Source: Eubacteriaceae bacterium CHKCI004 (GTDB lineage Bacteria; Bacillota; Clostridia; Lachnospirales; Lachnospiraceae). From it: a DNA stretch of 64,000 bases. The stretch is from assembly GCA_900016875.1 (NCBI GenBank), contig FCNR01000022.1, positions 1-64,000 on the forward strand, in the 5' to 3' direction. Under the pieces are notes generated by a model, which saw only the letters and a list, made by a program, of their open reading frames with translations, was not told the DNA's origin and did not search any database. A program made the position numbers and the translations under genes. Positions 42,401-51,764 of this stretch are shown one piece after another; the first letter of the stretch is position 1; the number at the start of each line of letters is the position of its first letter.

Positions 42401-44584
42401 ATGGATTACAGAGTATTATTAAAAGAAGAAAATGAAGCGGTGAAAGAGCGGTTTGAACTGGCGACAGAGCGTATCCGCGAGATCGCTTCCGGCAAAAATG
42501 AGCTTCCGGAGGGAGAAGTGTCCCGGTATTTTAAGCAGACGGCGGCTTTTCTTGAAAAATGCAGAGCTATCTATGCGGCTGTGTATGACGGAATTCTGGA
42601 CAGCTGTACTCTCGAAGAGCTGCAGAGGGAGAACCGCAAGTTTTATGAAGAGCTTTTTCCGGAAAATTATGAGAGTTCTTTTGCCAATCCTGCGTACGCT
42701 GTAAAGTCTATTGGAGAAGAATATGGACGGATTCTGAGTTTTCTGTATGCGGAACTCCGTTCAGAGAGAGTATTTTGTTTTGAGCAGAATCTGGAAAAAA
42801 TGACATATCTTAATGAGTTGTTCATTGAGATTTACTGTATGTTTGAAAGCGGAGATGTGAGCTATCATCAGGTGAAGGATGCAATTTACTGGTTTTTATA
42901 TGATTATGCCGAGGAATGGATTGGCTGGAGAGTACGTGAGATGTTTGATACATCCCTTTCTTTTGCCACATCTATCGTAATGGGCGCAGATCTTACAAAT
43001 ATCCGTTATCTGTATTCTTATGGAGAATATATATCAGAAAATGAAATACGTATGGCACAGTATCTGAGCAGTCTGCCGCAGGAGGAAATTGATGAGATTG
43101 CCTTTACTTTTACAGACGGCTATCGGGAAGGGTTTGCCCTGAAAAATGTGGATTTGTCCAAAAAGAAAACGGTTAATATCCGCTATAACATAGGATTCGA
43201 GAGAGTTATCCGGGCGGCAGTCTACCAGTTCCGGGAGATGGGACTGGAACCGGTTATTTATCGGGCTGCAGTCAATACATTAAACAAGAGGCAGAATCTG
43301 AAGGTGGGATATGTTTCCTCCAATCCGAATGAACAGTATGATTATGACCATCGGTTTGACGAGGCTATTTACTTTGACAAGAGGATGCTGGACAGGAAAC
43401 TGACCTGTATGCGCAAAGCGTATGAGGTTTTCGCCGAGGAAGCGGAAGGGTTTGCCGGACCGGCGTGCTTCGAGGTGTTCGGAGAGATTCCTTTTGAGCC
43501 GGAGAGCAAGCCGGAAGCGTATCGTCTCAGTGAGCGGCAGCAGAATCTCCTGGTGGAATATTCAGCGGAGTCCAATGCGCTGATCAATGAATTTATTAAT
43601 CAGGACGAACGCAGTTTTACCATTATCGCCTATCCGCTGCCGTCCATTGGAGAGCAGTTTGAAGAGATTTTTGAGGAAGTCCGGAAAGTCAATAATCTGG
43701 ATAAGGAAAAATATAAAGAGATTCAGCAGAACATGATCCGGGTTCTGGACCGTGCCGCATTTGTAAAAATCATGGGCCGGGGCAGCAACATGACCAACCT
43801 GACCATTGCTCTCACGGATCTTGAGGATCCGGAGACGCAGACAAAGTTTGAAAACTGTCTGGCAGATGTAAATATTCCGGTGGGAGAAGTCTTCACTACT
43901 CCGAGGCTGAAGGGAACGAACGGACTTTTGCATGTGGGTAAAGTTTATCTGAACGGTTTGTGTTACAAGAATCTGCGGATTCAGTTTGAGGATGGTATGG
44001 TGACTGAGTATTCCTGCGATAATTTTTCGGAGGAAGAGGAAGGCAGGAAGTTTATTAAAGAAAACCTGCTGTTCAACCGGGATACTCTTCCGATGGGAGA
44101 GTTCGCCATCGGAACAAATACCACTGCCTATGTGATGGCGGCTAAATATGATATTATGTCCAAACTGCCGATTCTCATTGCAGAAAAAATGGGGCCTCAT
44201 GTGGCTCTTGGCGATACATGTTATTCTTATTCGGAAGATGTGCGCGTGTTTAATCCGGATGGCAAAGAGATCATCGCCAAGGATAATGAGTGCTCTGTGC
44301 TCAGAAAGGAGAATCCGAAAAAGGCGTATTTTAACTGCCATACGGATATCACGATTCCATATGAAGCCCTGGGCCGTATCGTGGCCGTCAATAAAGAGCG
44401 GGTAGAGGTACCGATTATCCTCGACGGCCGCTTTGTGCTTGACGGAACATTTCGGCTCAATGATGCGTTTCAGAAGACGGAGACCAGCGAGAGCGAGATG
44501 GAGACGGGCGCCGGAGGTTTGGTGGAAGACATTTTGCAGGAAGATGGCGCCAGCAGTAATACCGATGAAGATGCTATAGATTAG
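42401..44584 (+). CDS. M29-type aminopeptidase with large N-terminal extension
   Basis: 727 residues. The C-terminal ~400 residues match the M29 (aminopeptidase T/S) fold, a co-catalytic metal enzyme. 'VGEVFTTP' and 'MGEFAIGTN' provide the metal-binding/catalytic Glu residues, 'GPHVALGDTCYSY' the conserved His, and 'NCHTDITIP' the His/Asp pair. The N-terminal ~320 residues are helical, Glu-rich and not part of classical M29 enzymes (~410 residues). The ATG at 42401 follows GGGAGG and GGAG; an upstream in-frame ATG is less well placed. Metal content and peptide specificity are not predictable. It is followed 20 bp later by pyrC. Confidence 0.83.
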   Translation: MDYRVLLKEENEAVKERFELATERIREIASGKNELPEGEVSRYFKQTAAFLEKCRAIYAAVYDGILDSCTLEELQRENRKFYEELFPENYESSFANPAYAVKSIGEEYGRILSFLYAELRSERVFCFEQNLEKMTYLNELFIEIYCMFESGDVSYHQVKDAIYWFLYDYAEEWIGWRVREMFDTSLSFATSIVMGADLTNIRYLYSYGEYISENEIRMAQYLSSLPQEEIDEIAFTFTDGYREGFALKNVDLSKKKTVNIRYNIGFERVIRAAVYQFREMGLEPVIYRAAVNTLNKRQNLKVGYVSSNPNEQYDYDHRFDEAIYFDKRMLDRKLTCMRKAYEVFAEEAEGFAGPACFEVFGEIPFEPESKPEAYRLSERQQNLLVEYSAESNALINEFINQDERSFTIIAYPLPSIGEQFEEIFEEVRKVNNLDKEKYKEIQQNMIRVLDRAAFVKIMGRGSNMTNLTIALTDLEDPETQTKFENCLADVNIPVGEVFTTPRLKGTNGLLHVGKVYLNGLCYKNLRIQFEDGMVTEYSCDNFSEEEEGRKFIKENLLFNRDTLPMGEFAIGTNTTAYVMAAKYDIMSKLPILIAEKMGPHVALGDTCYSYSEDVRVFNPDGKEIIAKDNECSVLRKENPKKAYFNCHTDITIPYEALGRIVAVNKERVEVPIILDGRFVLDGTFRLNDAFQKTETSESEMETGAGGLVEDILQEDGASSNTDEDAID

Positions 44585-44604
44585 AATGAAAAAGGAGAGT
44601 CCAT

Positions 44605-45873
44605 ATGCTTCTTATAAAAAATGGAAGAGTAATGAATCCCGCCACCGGCATGGATGAAGTGACCGATGTGTGGGTGAAGGATGGAAAGATAGCCGGTTTC
44701 GGTCAGCAGGGAGACTTTGGAGAGCCGGAGCAGGTCATTGACGCAGGCGGCTGCGTGGTGGCGCCGGGACTGGTGGATGTGCACGTACATTTCCGGGATC
44801 CGGGACTTACCTATAAAGAAGATTTGCAGACCGGAAGTGCGGCGGCGGCAGCCGGCGGCTTTACTACGGTGGTCTGCATGGCAAATACAAAGCCGGTGGT
44901 GGATTGTCCGGAGGTCCTTGATGACATTCTGGAGCGGGCGAAGGAACTGCCTGTCCATGTGAAGCAGGTGTCCGCCGTATCGAAGAACTTTGGCGGAAAG
45001 GAACTGGTGGACTTTGAGGAGATGGTTCGTCACGGGGCCTGCGGGTTTACCGATGACGGGATCCCGCTTACTGACGCCGTATTTATCAGGAAAGCCATGG
45101 AGATGGCGGCGAAGGTGGATATGCCGATCAGCCTTCATGAGGAGGATCCGTCCTTAAATGAAGTAAACGGCATTAACAAAGGTGTGATCAGTGAGCAGAT
45201 GGGCATCGGCGGCGCGCCGGCAGTATCTGAGGATGTGATGGTGGCAAGGGATGTGATGCTTGCTCTGGAGACCGGCGCAAAGGTGGATATCCAGCACATT
45301 TCTTCAGGAAGATCGGTGGATCTGGTGCGCTACGCCAAAAGCAAAGGCGCGAAAGTGTACGCTGAAGTGACGCCCCATCATTTCACGCTCACAGAGGAGG
45401 ACGTGCCAAACTACGGAACCATGTGCAAGATGAATCCGCCGGTACGGACCAGCTGGGATAAGACCAAGATCATCGAGGGGCTCATGGACGGCACCATTGA
45501 CATGATCGCCACCGACCATGCGCCTCATTCTGCGGAGGAGAAAGAGAAAGAATTCACTGCCGCGCCGAGCGGCATCATCGGGCTGGAGACAGCGCTGGCG
45601 CTGGGAATTACCAACCTGGTAAAAAGCGGATACCTGTCCATGATGAGCCTGCTGGAGAAAATGACCGTCAATCCGGCGAAGCTCTATCAGTTTGACTGCG
45701 GAGATATTTCGGTGGGGAAGGCGGCGGATCTGGTGATCTTTGATCCGGAGCAGGTATGGCAGGTGGAACGTTTTGCCTCCAAGGCCAGCAATTCCCCGTT
45801 CCTGGGCGCGCAGCTTTGCGGAAAGGTGCGCTTTACCATCTGCGGCGGGAAGATTGTGTATACAGCCGGATAA
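44605..45873 (+). CDS. pyrC: Dihydroorotase
   Basis: 422 residues, the class I (Bacillus-type) length. Cyclises carbamoyl-aspartate to dihydroorotate. 'VDVHVHFRDPGLTYKED' holds the HxH zinc ligands. 'GGFTTVVCMANTKPV' , 'ISLHEEDP' and 'IATDHAPHSAEEK' with the catalytic Asp are intact. AAAGGAG precedes the start. It begins the pyrC-pyrF-purE-purM-purN-purD run. Confidence 0.96.
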   Translation: MLLIKNGRVMNPATGMDEVTDVWVKDGKIAGFGQQGDFGEPEQVIDAGGCVVAPGLVDVHVHFRDPGLTYKEDLQTGSAAAAAGGFTTVVCMANTKPVVDCPEVLDDILERAKELPVHVKQVSAVSKNFGGKELVDFEEMVRHGACGFTDDGIPLTDAVFIRKAMEMAAKVDMPISLHEEDPSLNEVNGINKGVISEQMGIGGAPAVSEDVMVARDVMLALETGAKVDIQHISSGRSVDLVRYAKSKGAKVYAEVTPHHFTLTEEDVPNYGTMCKMNPPVRTSWDKTKIIEGLMDGTIDMIATDHAPHSAEEKEKEFTAAPSGIIGLETALALGITNLVKSGYLSMMSLLEKMTVNPAKLYQFDCGDISVGKAADLVIFDPEQVWQVERFASKASNSPFLGAQLCGKVRFTICGGKIVYTAG

Positions 45874-45887
45874 AAGTATGCTAGAAT
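45858..45887 (+). promoter_or_regulatory. Possible internal promoter before pyrF
   Basis: TATACA (45858-45863), 18 bp, then TGCTAGAAT (extended -10, TAGAAT at 45882-45887). It begins inside the pyrC 3' end. A hairpin follows immediately at 45902. Confidence 0.45.
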
Positions 45888-45901
45888 GTACCAATGGGTT
45901 T

Positions 45902-45951
45902 TCAGCGAGCGGCATGACGGTGGAACGGAAGCCGGTATGAAGCCGCGCTGA
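45902..45951 (+). other. Hairpin in the pyrF leader
   Basis: TCAGC (45902-45906) pairs with GCTGA (45947-45951), and GCGGC (45909-45913) with GCCGC (45942-45946), leaving a GA bulge. No U-tract follows. It could shape processing of a pyrC-pyrF transcript, or leader control of pyrF. Confidence 0.5.
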
Positions 45952-45982
45952 GACTGACCAAGAAAAGATATGGAGGGACAAG

Positions 45983-46897
45983 ATGATTCAGGAATTAATT
46001 AAGAACATTAAAGAAAAAGATGCCCCTATCGTTGTCGGACTGGATCCGATGCTTTCCTATGTGCCGGAGCACATCAGAAAAGACGCTTTTGATGCATATG
46101 GGGAGACACTGGAGGGAGCCGCTGAGGCTGTCTGGCAGTTCAACAAGGGAATTATTGACGCCACATACGATCTGATTCCGGCGGTGAAGCCGCAGGTGGC
46201 CATGTATGAGCAGTTCGGTATTCCGGGTATGCAGGCGTTCAAGCGTACCTGTGACTATGCAAAGAGCAAAGGACTTGTGATCATCGGCGACATCAAGCGC
46301 GGTGATATCGGTTCCACTTCCGAGGCTTACGCCATCGGTCATGTGGGAAAGGTGCAGGTGGGCGATAAGATCTACTCTCCTTTTACAGAAGACTTCATCA
46401 CAGTGAACCCTTATCTGGGCTCCGACGGAGTAAAACCGTTCATCAAGGTTTGTAAAGAAGAAAAGAAGGGCATGTTCATTCTTGTCAAAACCTCCAATCC
46501 GTCCAGCGGCGAGTTCCAGGATCGTCTCATCGACGGCCGGCCGCTCTATGAGATCGTGGCGGAAAAGGTGGCTCAGTGGGGCGAGGAGCACATGGGCGAC
46601 GACTACAGCTACGTGGGAGCCGTTGTGGGCGCGACCTATCCGGAGATGGGAGCTGTGCTTCGTAAGCTGATGCCGAAGAACTATATTCTGGTGCCGGGAT
46701 ACGGCGCACAGGGAGGAACCGGCAAAGACCTTGCTCCATTTTTCAATGAGGATGGACTGGGAGCTATCGTTAACTCCAGCCGCGGTATCATCTGTGCATA
46801 TCAGAAGTCTGATGTGTACGGACCGGAGAACTTCGGAGACGCCAGCCGTCAGGCAGTCCTCGATATGAAGGAAGATCTGAAGAACGCATTTGTATAG
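45983..46897 (+). CDS. pyrF: Orotidine-5'-phosphate decarboxylase, type 2
   Basis: 304 residues, the longer subfamily 2 form rather than the ~240-residue type 1. Final step to UMP. 'IVVGLDPMLSYVPEHI' and the catalytic 'GDIKRGDIGSTSEAYA' (Asp-x-Lys-x2-Asp) are intact, as is 'LVPGYGAQGGTGKDL'. TGGAGGG precedes the start. purE follows after 22 bp. Confidence 0.95.
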   Translation: MIQELIKNIKEKDAPIVVGLDPMLSYVPEHIRKDAFDAYGETLEGAAEAVWQFNKGIIDATYDLIPAVKPQVAMYEQFGIPGMQAFKRTCDYAKSKGLVIIGDIKRGDIGSTSEAYAIGHVGKVQVGDKIYSPFTEDFITVNPYLGSDGVKPFIKVCKEEKKGMFILVKTSNPSSGEFQDRLIDGRPLYEIVAEKVAQWGEEHMGDDYSYVGAVVGATYPEMGAVLRKLMPKNYILVPGYGAQGGTGKDLAPFFNEDGLGAIVNSSRGIICAYQKSDVYGPENFGDASRQAVLDMKEDLKNAFV

Positions 46898-46919
46898 AAA
46901 AAGAAAGGAAGAACATAAC

Positions 46920-47432
46920 ATGGCAAAAGTAGGTATTGTAATGGGAAGCGACTCCGATATGCCGATCATGAGCAAGGCAGCGGATATTCTGAAAGAACTG
47001 GGTATTGATTTTGAGATGACGATTATTTCTGCGCACAGAGAACCGGAAGAGTTTTTTAAATATGCGAAATCCGCAGAGGAAAGAGGATATAAGGTGATCA
47101 TCGCCGGCGCAGGTAAGGCAGCGCATCTGCCGGGCATGTGCGCGGCCATCTTTCCGATGCCGGTCATCGGTGTTCCGATGAAGACCTCCGATCTGGGCGG
47201 TGTGGATTCACTTTATTCCATCGTGCAGATGCCGTCCGGTATTCCTGTTGCCACAGTCGCTATCAATGGAGCTGCCAATGCAGGTATTCTGGCGGCGAAG
47301 ATTCTTGCCACATCCGACGCGGAGCTTCTTGGCAGGCTGAAAGAATATTCTGCGAAGCTCAAAGACCAGGTGGTAGAGAAAGCGGAGAAACTTGATTCCA
47401 TCGGATATAAAGAGTACCTGAAACAGATGTAA
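46920..47432 (+). CDS. purE: N5-carboxyaminoimidazole ribonucleotide mutase PurE
   Basis: 170 residues, class I PurE. Moves the carboxyl group of N5-CAIR to give CAIR. 'GIVMGSDSDMPIM', 'IISAHREPEEFF' (catalytic His) and 'IAGAGKAAHLPGM' are intact. The ATG at 46920 follows AAAGGAAG; an in-frame ATG at 46890 is inside pyrF. purK and purC are not in this window. Confidence 0.95.
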   Translation: MAKVGIVMGSDSDMPIMSKAADILKELGIDFEMTIISAHREPEEFFKYAKSAEERGYKVIIAGAGKAAHLPGMCAAIFPMPVIGVPMKTSDLGGVDSLYSIVQMPSGIPVATVAINGAANAGILAAKILATSDAELLGRLKEYSAKLKDQVVEKAEKLDSIGYKEYLKQM

Positions 47433-47531
47433 TTGTCTGATTGCGCGGCGGAGTCCGGCTCAGACTACAATGAGAAAAAGGAACAAAAATACACTTCAAT
47501 ATACAGATGTCAGAGAAGAAAGGAGTCTGTT

Positions 47532-48557
47532 ATGGATTATAAGAACGCAGGCGTGGATATTGAGGCCGGCTATCAGTCGGTGGAACTCATGAAAGAACAT
47601 GTAAAAAAGACCATGCGGCCGGAAGTGCTGGGAGGTCTCGGAGGTTTTTCCGGTGCATTTTCATTAAGTAAGATTAAGGAGATGGAAGAGCCTGTTCTTC
47701 TGTCAGGCACAGATGGCTGCGGCACAAAGGTGAAGCTGTCCATGATTCTGGATAAGCATGACACCGTCGGCATCGACTGTGTTGCCATGTGTGTCAACGA
47801 TATCGCCTGCGCCGGAGGAGAACCTCTGTTTTTCCTGGATTACATTGCCTGCGGCAAGAATTATCCGGAGAAAATCGCGTCGATCGTAAAGGGAGTTGCT
47901 GAAGGATGTCTCCAGTCTGAGGCGGCGCTCATTGGCGGCGAGACAGCAGAGCATCCGGGACTGATGGCAGAAGATGAGTATGATCTGGCAGGATTTGCCG
48001 TGGGCGTCTGTGATAAAAAAGATATGATCACCGGAGAGAACATCAAGGCCGGCGATGTGCTGGTGGGCATTGCGTCCTCCGGTATTCACAGCAACGGTTA
48101 CTCGCTTGTAAGAAAGGTGTTCCCGATGGAAAGGGAGGCGCTGGAAGAGTATAAAGAAGAGCTGGGGATGACCCTGGGAGAAGCGCTGCTGACTCCGACA
48201 AAAATTTATGTGAAAGCATTGAAAGCTGTGAAGAACGCCGGTGTAACCATCAAGGGGTGCAGCCATATCACCGGCGGCGGTTTCTATGAGAATATCCCGC
48301 GGATGCTCCCGGAAGGCGTGCGGGCCGTTGTGGATAAGAACAGCTATGAAGTACCGGCGATCTTCCGTCTTCTGGCAAAGGAAGGCGACATTGCCGAGGA
48401 AATGATGTACAACACTTACAACATGGGTATCGGTATGATGCTTGCTCTTGACGCTGCTGACGCAGAAAAAGCGGTGAAAGTGTTGACGGAGGCCGGAGAG
48501 AAAGCATGGATTGTCGGCAGAGTGGAAGCCGGAGAAAAGGGAGTGACCATATGTTAA
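47532..48557 (+). CDS. purM: Phosphoribosylformylglycinamidine cyclo-ligase
   Basis: 341 residues. Makes AIR from FGAM with ATP. '[20 protein letters not shown]' is the typical N-terminus. '[14 protein letters not shown]' , '[20 protein letters not shown]' and '[12 protein letters not shown]' are conserved nucleotide and substrate segments. AAAGGAG precedes the start. The 99-bp gap after purE carries no other gene. It overlaps purN by 7 bp. Confidence 0.96.
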   Translation: MDYKNAGVDIEAGYQSVELMKEHVKKTMRPEVLGGLGGFSGAFSLSKIKEMEEPVLLSGTDGCGTKVKLSMILDKHDTVGIDCVAMCVNDIACAGGEPLFFLDYIACGKNYPEKIASIVKGVAEGCLQSEAALIGGETAEHPGLMAEDEYDLAGFAVGVCDKKDMITGENIKAGDVLVGIASSGIHSNGYSLVRKVFPMEREALEEYKEELGMTLGEALLTPTKIYVKALKAVKNAGVTIKGCSHITGGGFYENIPRMLPEGVRAVVDKNSYEVPAIFRLLAKEGDIAEEMMYNTYNMGIGMMLALDAADAEKAVKVLTEAGEKAWIVGRVEAGEKGVTIC

Positions 48558-49177
48558 AGCTGGCGGTGCTTGTGTCCGGCGGCGGAACTAATCTTCAGGC
48601 CATCATGGATTCCATTGACGACGGCAGGATCACCAATGCGGAGATCCGGGTGGTCATCAGCAATAACGCCGGAGCCTACGCCCTCACCCGGGCGGAAAAA
48701 TACGGCGTGGAAGCCCTTTTGCTGTCTCCGAAAAGCTTTGACACAAGAGAAGAGTTTAATCAGAAATTGCTGGAAGCGTTAAAAGAGCGAGAAATCGACC
48801 TGGTGGTGCTGGCCGGTTATCTGGTTGTGGTGCCGCCTTGCGTCATCGAAGAATATGAGAACCGGATCATCAATATTCATCCGTCCCTGATCCCGTCCTT
48901 TTGCGGAACGGGATGTTACGGCCTTCATGTCCACGAGAAAGCACTGGCGCGGGGCGTGAGAGTCTCCGGAGCTACCGTGCATTTTGTGGACGAGGGTACG
49001 GATACAGGGCCGATTCTTCTGCAAAAGCCGGTGATGGTGGAGCAGGACGATACCCCGGAAGTATTGCAGCGGCGGATCATGGAACAGGCGGAATGGGTCA
49101 TTCTGCCGAAAGCCATTGACCTCATTGCCAATGGAAAAGTACATGTGAACGGACGTAAGGTTACCATAGACGAATAG
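48551..49177 (+). CDS. purN: Phosphoribosylglycinamide formyltransferase
   Basis: 208 residues. Transfers formyl from 10-formyl-THF to GAR. '[16 protein letters not shown]' binds the phosphate, and '[19 protein letters not shown]' carries the catalytic Asn-x-His and a loop altered from the usual 'PAFPG' (here 'PSFCG'). '[16 protein letters not shown]' supplies the catalytic Asp. The start lies within the purM end, so the two are coupled. Confidence 0.95.
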   Translation: MLKLAVLVSGGGTNLQAIMDSIDDGRITNAEIRVVISNNAGAYALTRAEKYGVEALLLSPKSFDTREEFNQKLLEALKEREIDLVVLAGYLVVVPPCVIEEYENRIINIHPSLIPSFCGTGCYGLHVHEKALARGVRVSGATVHFVDEGTDTGPILLQKPVMVEQDDTPEVLQRRIMEQAEWVILPKAIDLIANGKVHVNGRKVTIDE

Positions 49178-49189
49178 GGAGGATGCGCG

Positions 49190-50461
49190 ATGAAAGTATT
49201 AATTGTTGGAAGCGGCGGAAGAGAACACGCCATTGCATGGGCGGTTGCCAAAAGTGATAAAGTGGATAAGATCTACTGCGCGCCGGGCAACGCCGGTATT
49301 GCGGAGTATGCGGAGTGCGTGGATATCGGCGCCATGGAGTTTGAAAAACTGGCGGCTTTCGCCAAAGAAAATGCAGTGGATCTCACCATCATCGGCATGG
49401 ATGACCCGCTGGTGGGCGGTGTGGTTGATGTCTTTGAGGCGGAAGGCCTCCGGGTATTCGGCCCTAGAAAAAATGCAGCTATCATCGAGGGATCTAAGGC
49501 ATTTTCCAAGGATCTGATGAAGAAATACAAGATTCCGACGGCGGCCTATGAGAACTTTACCTCTAAGGAAGAGGCTTTGGCTTATCTGGAAACAGCTAAG
49601 ATGCCGATCGTGCTGAAGGCGGACGGACTGGCTCTCGGTAAAGGTGTTCTCATCTGCAACACGCTGGAAGAAGCAAAAGAAGGCGTGAAGACCATCATGG
49701 AAGAGAAGAAGTTCGGCGACGCCGGCGATACCATGGTCATCGAAGAGTTCATGACCGGCCGGGAAGTGTCCGTGCTGGCCTTCTGTGACGGAAAGACTAT
49801 CAAATGTATGACCAGCGCCCAGGATCACAAGAGAGCCGGGGACGGGGATACCGGTCTTAACACCGGAGGAATGGGTACATTTTCTCCGAGCCCGTTCTAC
49901 ACAAAAGAAGTGGAAGAATTCTGTGAAAAATACATTTATCAGCCGACCATGGACGCTATGGCAGCGGAAGGACGTCCGTTTGTGGGCGTGCTGTTTACGG
50001 GTCTTATGCTCACTGAAGACGGCCCGAAAGTACTGGAATACAACGCCCGTTTTGGCGATCCGGAAGCACAGGTGGTGCTGCCTCGGATGAAGAACGATAT
50101 TATTGACGTGATGGAAGCCTGCATTGACGGACGGCTCGATGAGATTGATCTGCAGTTTGAAGATAACGCGGCAGTCTGTGTGGTTCTTGCCTCCGATGGA
50201 TATCCGGTATCCTATGAGAAAGGCTTTGTCATCGAGGGACTGGAGAACTTCAAGGATAAAGACGGCTATTACTGCTTCCATGCCGGTTCCAAAAAGACTG
50301 ACAAAGGCATCGTAACCAACGGCGGCCGGGTTCTCGGCATCACCGCCAAGGGTGCGGACTTGAAGGAAGCCAGAAAGAACGCTTATGCGGCCACCGAGTG
50401 GGTAAATTTTGATAACAAATATATGAGACATGATATCGGAAAGGCCATTGACGAAGCATAA
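49190..50461 (+). CDS. purD: Phosphoribosylamine-glycine ligase
   Basis: 423 residues, ATP-grasp enzyme making GAR, the substrate of PurN encoded just upstream. 'MKVLIVGSGGREHAIAWAV' is the conserved N-terminus. 'IVLKADGLALGKGVLIC' and 'EFMTGREVSVLAFCDG' lie in the ATP-grasp fold, and 'EYNARFGDPEAQVVLPR' binds metal. GGGAGG precedes the start. purF, purL and purH are not in this window. Confidence 0.97.
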   Translation: MKVLIVGSGGREHAIAWAVAKSDKVDKIYCAPGNAGIAEYAECVDIGAMEFEKLAAFAKENAVDLTIIGMDDPLVGGVVDVFEAEGLRVFGPRKNAAIIEGSKAFSKDLMKKYKIPTAAYENFTSKEEALAYLETAKMPIVLKADGLALGKGVLICNTLEEAKEGVKTIMEEKKFGDAGDTMVIEEFMTGREVSVLAFCDGKTIKCMTSAQDHKRAGDGDTGLNTGGMGTFSPSPFYTKEVEEFCEKYIYQPTMDAMAAEGRPFVGVLFTGLMLTEDGPKVLEYNARFGDPEAQVVLPRMKNDIIDVMEACIDGRLDEIDLQFEDNAAVCVVLASDGYPVSYEKGFVIEGLENFKDKDGYYCFHAGSKKTDKGIVTNGGRVLGITAKGADLKEARKNAYAATEWVNFDNKYMRHDIGKAIDEA

Positions 50462-50483
50462 TAGAAGCATAAATGAAGGACAG

Positions 50484-50527
50484 GGCGTGCAGGACGGAGC
50501 AGCGAGGGCTGTTTCCGGCTGCATGCC
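50484..50527 (+). other. Hairpin between purD and azlC
   Basis: GGCGTGCAG (50484-50492) pairs with CTGCATGCC (50519-50527). Inside, CGGA (50495-50498) pairs with TCCG (50514-50517) and CAGC (50500-50503) with GCTG (50508-50511). About 18 pairs in total. No U-tract, so termination of the pur transcript here is uncertain. Confidence 0.5.
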
Positions 50528-50557
50528 TGCCATGAGAATCAATGGGTGGAAAGATTG

Positions 50558-51259
50558 ATGAAAGGAAAATATTTAAAGCAGGGGCTTCGTGACGGAATAC
50601 CCATTTGTTTTGGGTATTTTGCTGTTTCCTTTGCTTTTGGAATTCTGGCGGTGGAGAGCGGGTGCAGCATATTCGAGTCAGTGCTGATTTCTTTTACCAA
50701 CCTGACTTCCGCCGGTCAGTTTGCCGGCTTAACAGTTATTGCTCAGGCGGGAACGCTCCTGGAAATGGCCTTGACGCAGCTTGTCATCAATGCACGGTAT
50801 ATGCTCATGTCCATCGCTCTTTCCCAGAAAGTCGACAGCGGTTTTCGGGGGATATGGCGGTGGATTCTCGGTTTTGGCATTACCGATGAGATTTTTGCGG
50901 CGGCTATCCAGAGGGATGAGCCCATCGCAAAAAGTTATTTCGGCGGTTTGATGTTTCTGCCGGTGATCGGCTGGACATCGGGCACTTTTTTTGGCGCTTT
51001 TCTGGGAAATGTACTTCCGGAAATTCTCACCAATGCGCTGGGTATTGCCCTCTACGGCATGTTCATCGCCGTTGTGGTGCCCAAATCAGTCGAGGATAAA
51101 CAAGTGTCCGCAGTGGTGCTGCTGGCCGTTGCCATCAGCGTCCTGCTCAAATATGTTCCGGTATTTGCGGGGATTTCCAGTGGATTTGCTATCATTATCT
51201 GTGCGGTTATCGCCTCGGCAGCCGGTGCAGTGCTGTTTCCGGTGGAGGAGGAAGTCTGA
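50558..51259 (+). CDS. azlC: AzlC family branched-chain amino acid exporter subunit
   Basis: 233 residues, about six membrane helices. With AzlD it forms a two-part exporter of branched-chain amino acids and analogues. 'GIPICFGYFAVSFAFGILA' and 'TSAGQFAGL' near the N-terminus and 'INARYMLMSIALSQK' are family hallmarks. The ATG at 50558 follows GGAAAG; a GTG at 50546 is an alternative. The gene adjoins azlD directly. Confidence 0.92.
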   Translation: MKGKYLKQGLRDGIPICFGYFAVSFAFGILAVESGCSIFESVLISFTNLTSAGQFAGLTVIAQAGTLLEMALTQLVINARYMLMSIALSQKVDSGFRGIWRWILGFGITDEIFAAAIQRDEPIAKSYFGGLMFLPVIGWTSGTFFGAFLGNVLPEILTNALGIALYGMFIAVVVPKSVEDKQVSAVVLLAVAISVLLKYVPVFAGISSGFAIIICAVIASAAGAVLFPVEEEV

Positions 51260-51577
51260 ATGGATTTTATGATTTTTTTGCCATATCTTATCGTCATGGC
51301 GGGGGTGACCTATCTGATTCGGGTGATTCCCCTGGTTCTGGTGAGGAAGAAAATAAAAAACCGGCTGTTGAATTCTTTTTTATATTACATACCCTATACA
51401 GTGCTGGCGGCTATGACTTTTCCGGCGATTCTTTACGCCACAGGCAGTATGATTTCTGCAGTGGCGGGACTGGTCGCGGCGGTGATCCTGGCATACAGAA
51501 AAGGAAGCCTGATCGTGGTGGCAGCCGGCGCCTGCGCGGCTGTGCTCATTGTGGAGTTTTTGCTGAAACTGATCTGA
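51260..51577 (+). CDS. azlD: AzlD family branched-chain amino acid exporter subunit
   Basis: 105 residues, three or four membrane helices. 'GVTYLIRVIPLVLVRKKI' and 'LYYIPYTVLAAMTFPAILY' match AzlD. It starts immediately after the azlC stop and uses GGAGGAGG inside the azlC end as its ribosome site. It is the small partner needed with AzlC. A terminator follows. Confidence 0.92.
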   Translation: MDFMIFLPYLIVMAGVTYLIRVIPLVLVRKKIKNRLLNSFLYYIPYTVLAAMTFPAILYATGSMISAVAGLVAAVILAYRKGSLIVVAAGACAAVLIVEFLLKLI

Positions 51578-51590
51578 ATAACAGGTGTGG

Positions 51591-51638
51591 CGCAGCGGAA
51601 ATGACTGTTTATTAAAATAGTTGTTTCCGCTGTGTTTT
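51591..51638 (+). terminator. Terminator of azlCD
   Basis: CGCAGCGGAAA (51591-51601) pairs with TTTCCGCTGTG (51624-51634, one G-U), and ACT (51604-51606) with AGT (51619-51621). TTTT follows at 51635-51638. Confidence 0.8.
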
Positions 51639-51712
51639 GCTGTGCGGATATAAACCGTAAATACACAGGTACCAGTAAGACAAATCAGGAGTTTTACTTC
51701 ACATATAATTCT

Positions 51713-51729
51713 GATACATTGTATGTATC
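51713..51729 (+). promoter_or_regulatory. Operator-like palindrome before the fructose-type PTS genes
   Basis: GATACATTGTATGTATC is a perfect 7-bp inverted repeat around TGT. A TATAAT lies at 51704-51709, just upstream, without a clear -35 box. A repressor bound here would cover the transcription start. The protein that binds is unknown. Confidence 0.5.
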
Positions 51730-51764
51730 GACAAGACAGGATACGAGGACCGGAGGTGAGGAAA

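Noticed and set aside
45995-47167. Minus-strand open frame of 390 codons opposite pyrF-purE
   Set aside because: Spans two well-identified genes on the other strand, with no motif or ribosome site.
49199-50542. Minus-strand open frame of 447 codons opposite purD
   Set aside because: Antisense shadow of an ATP-grasp gene with complete motifs.
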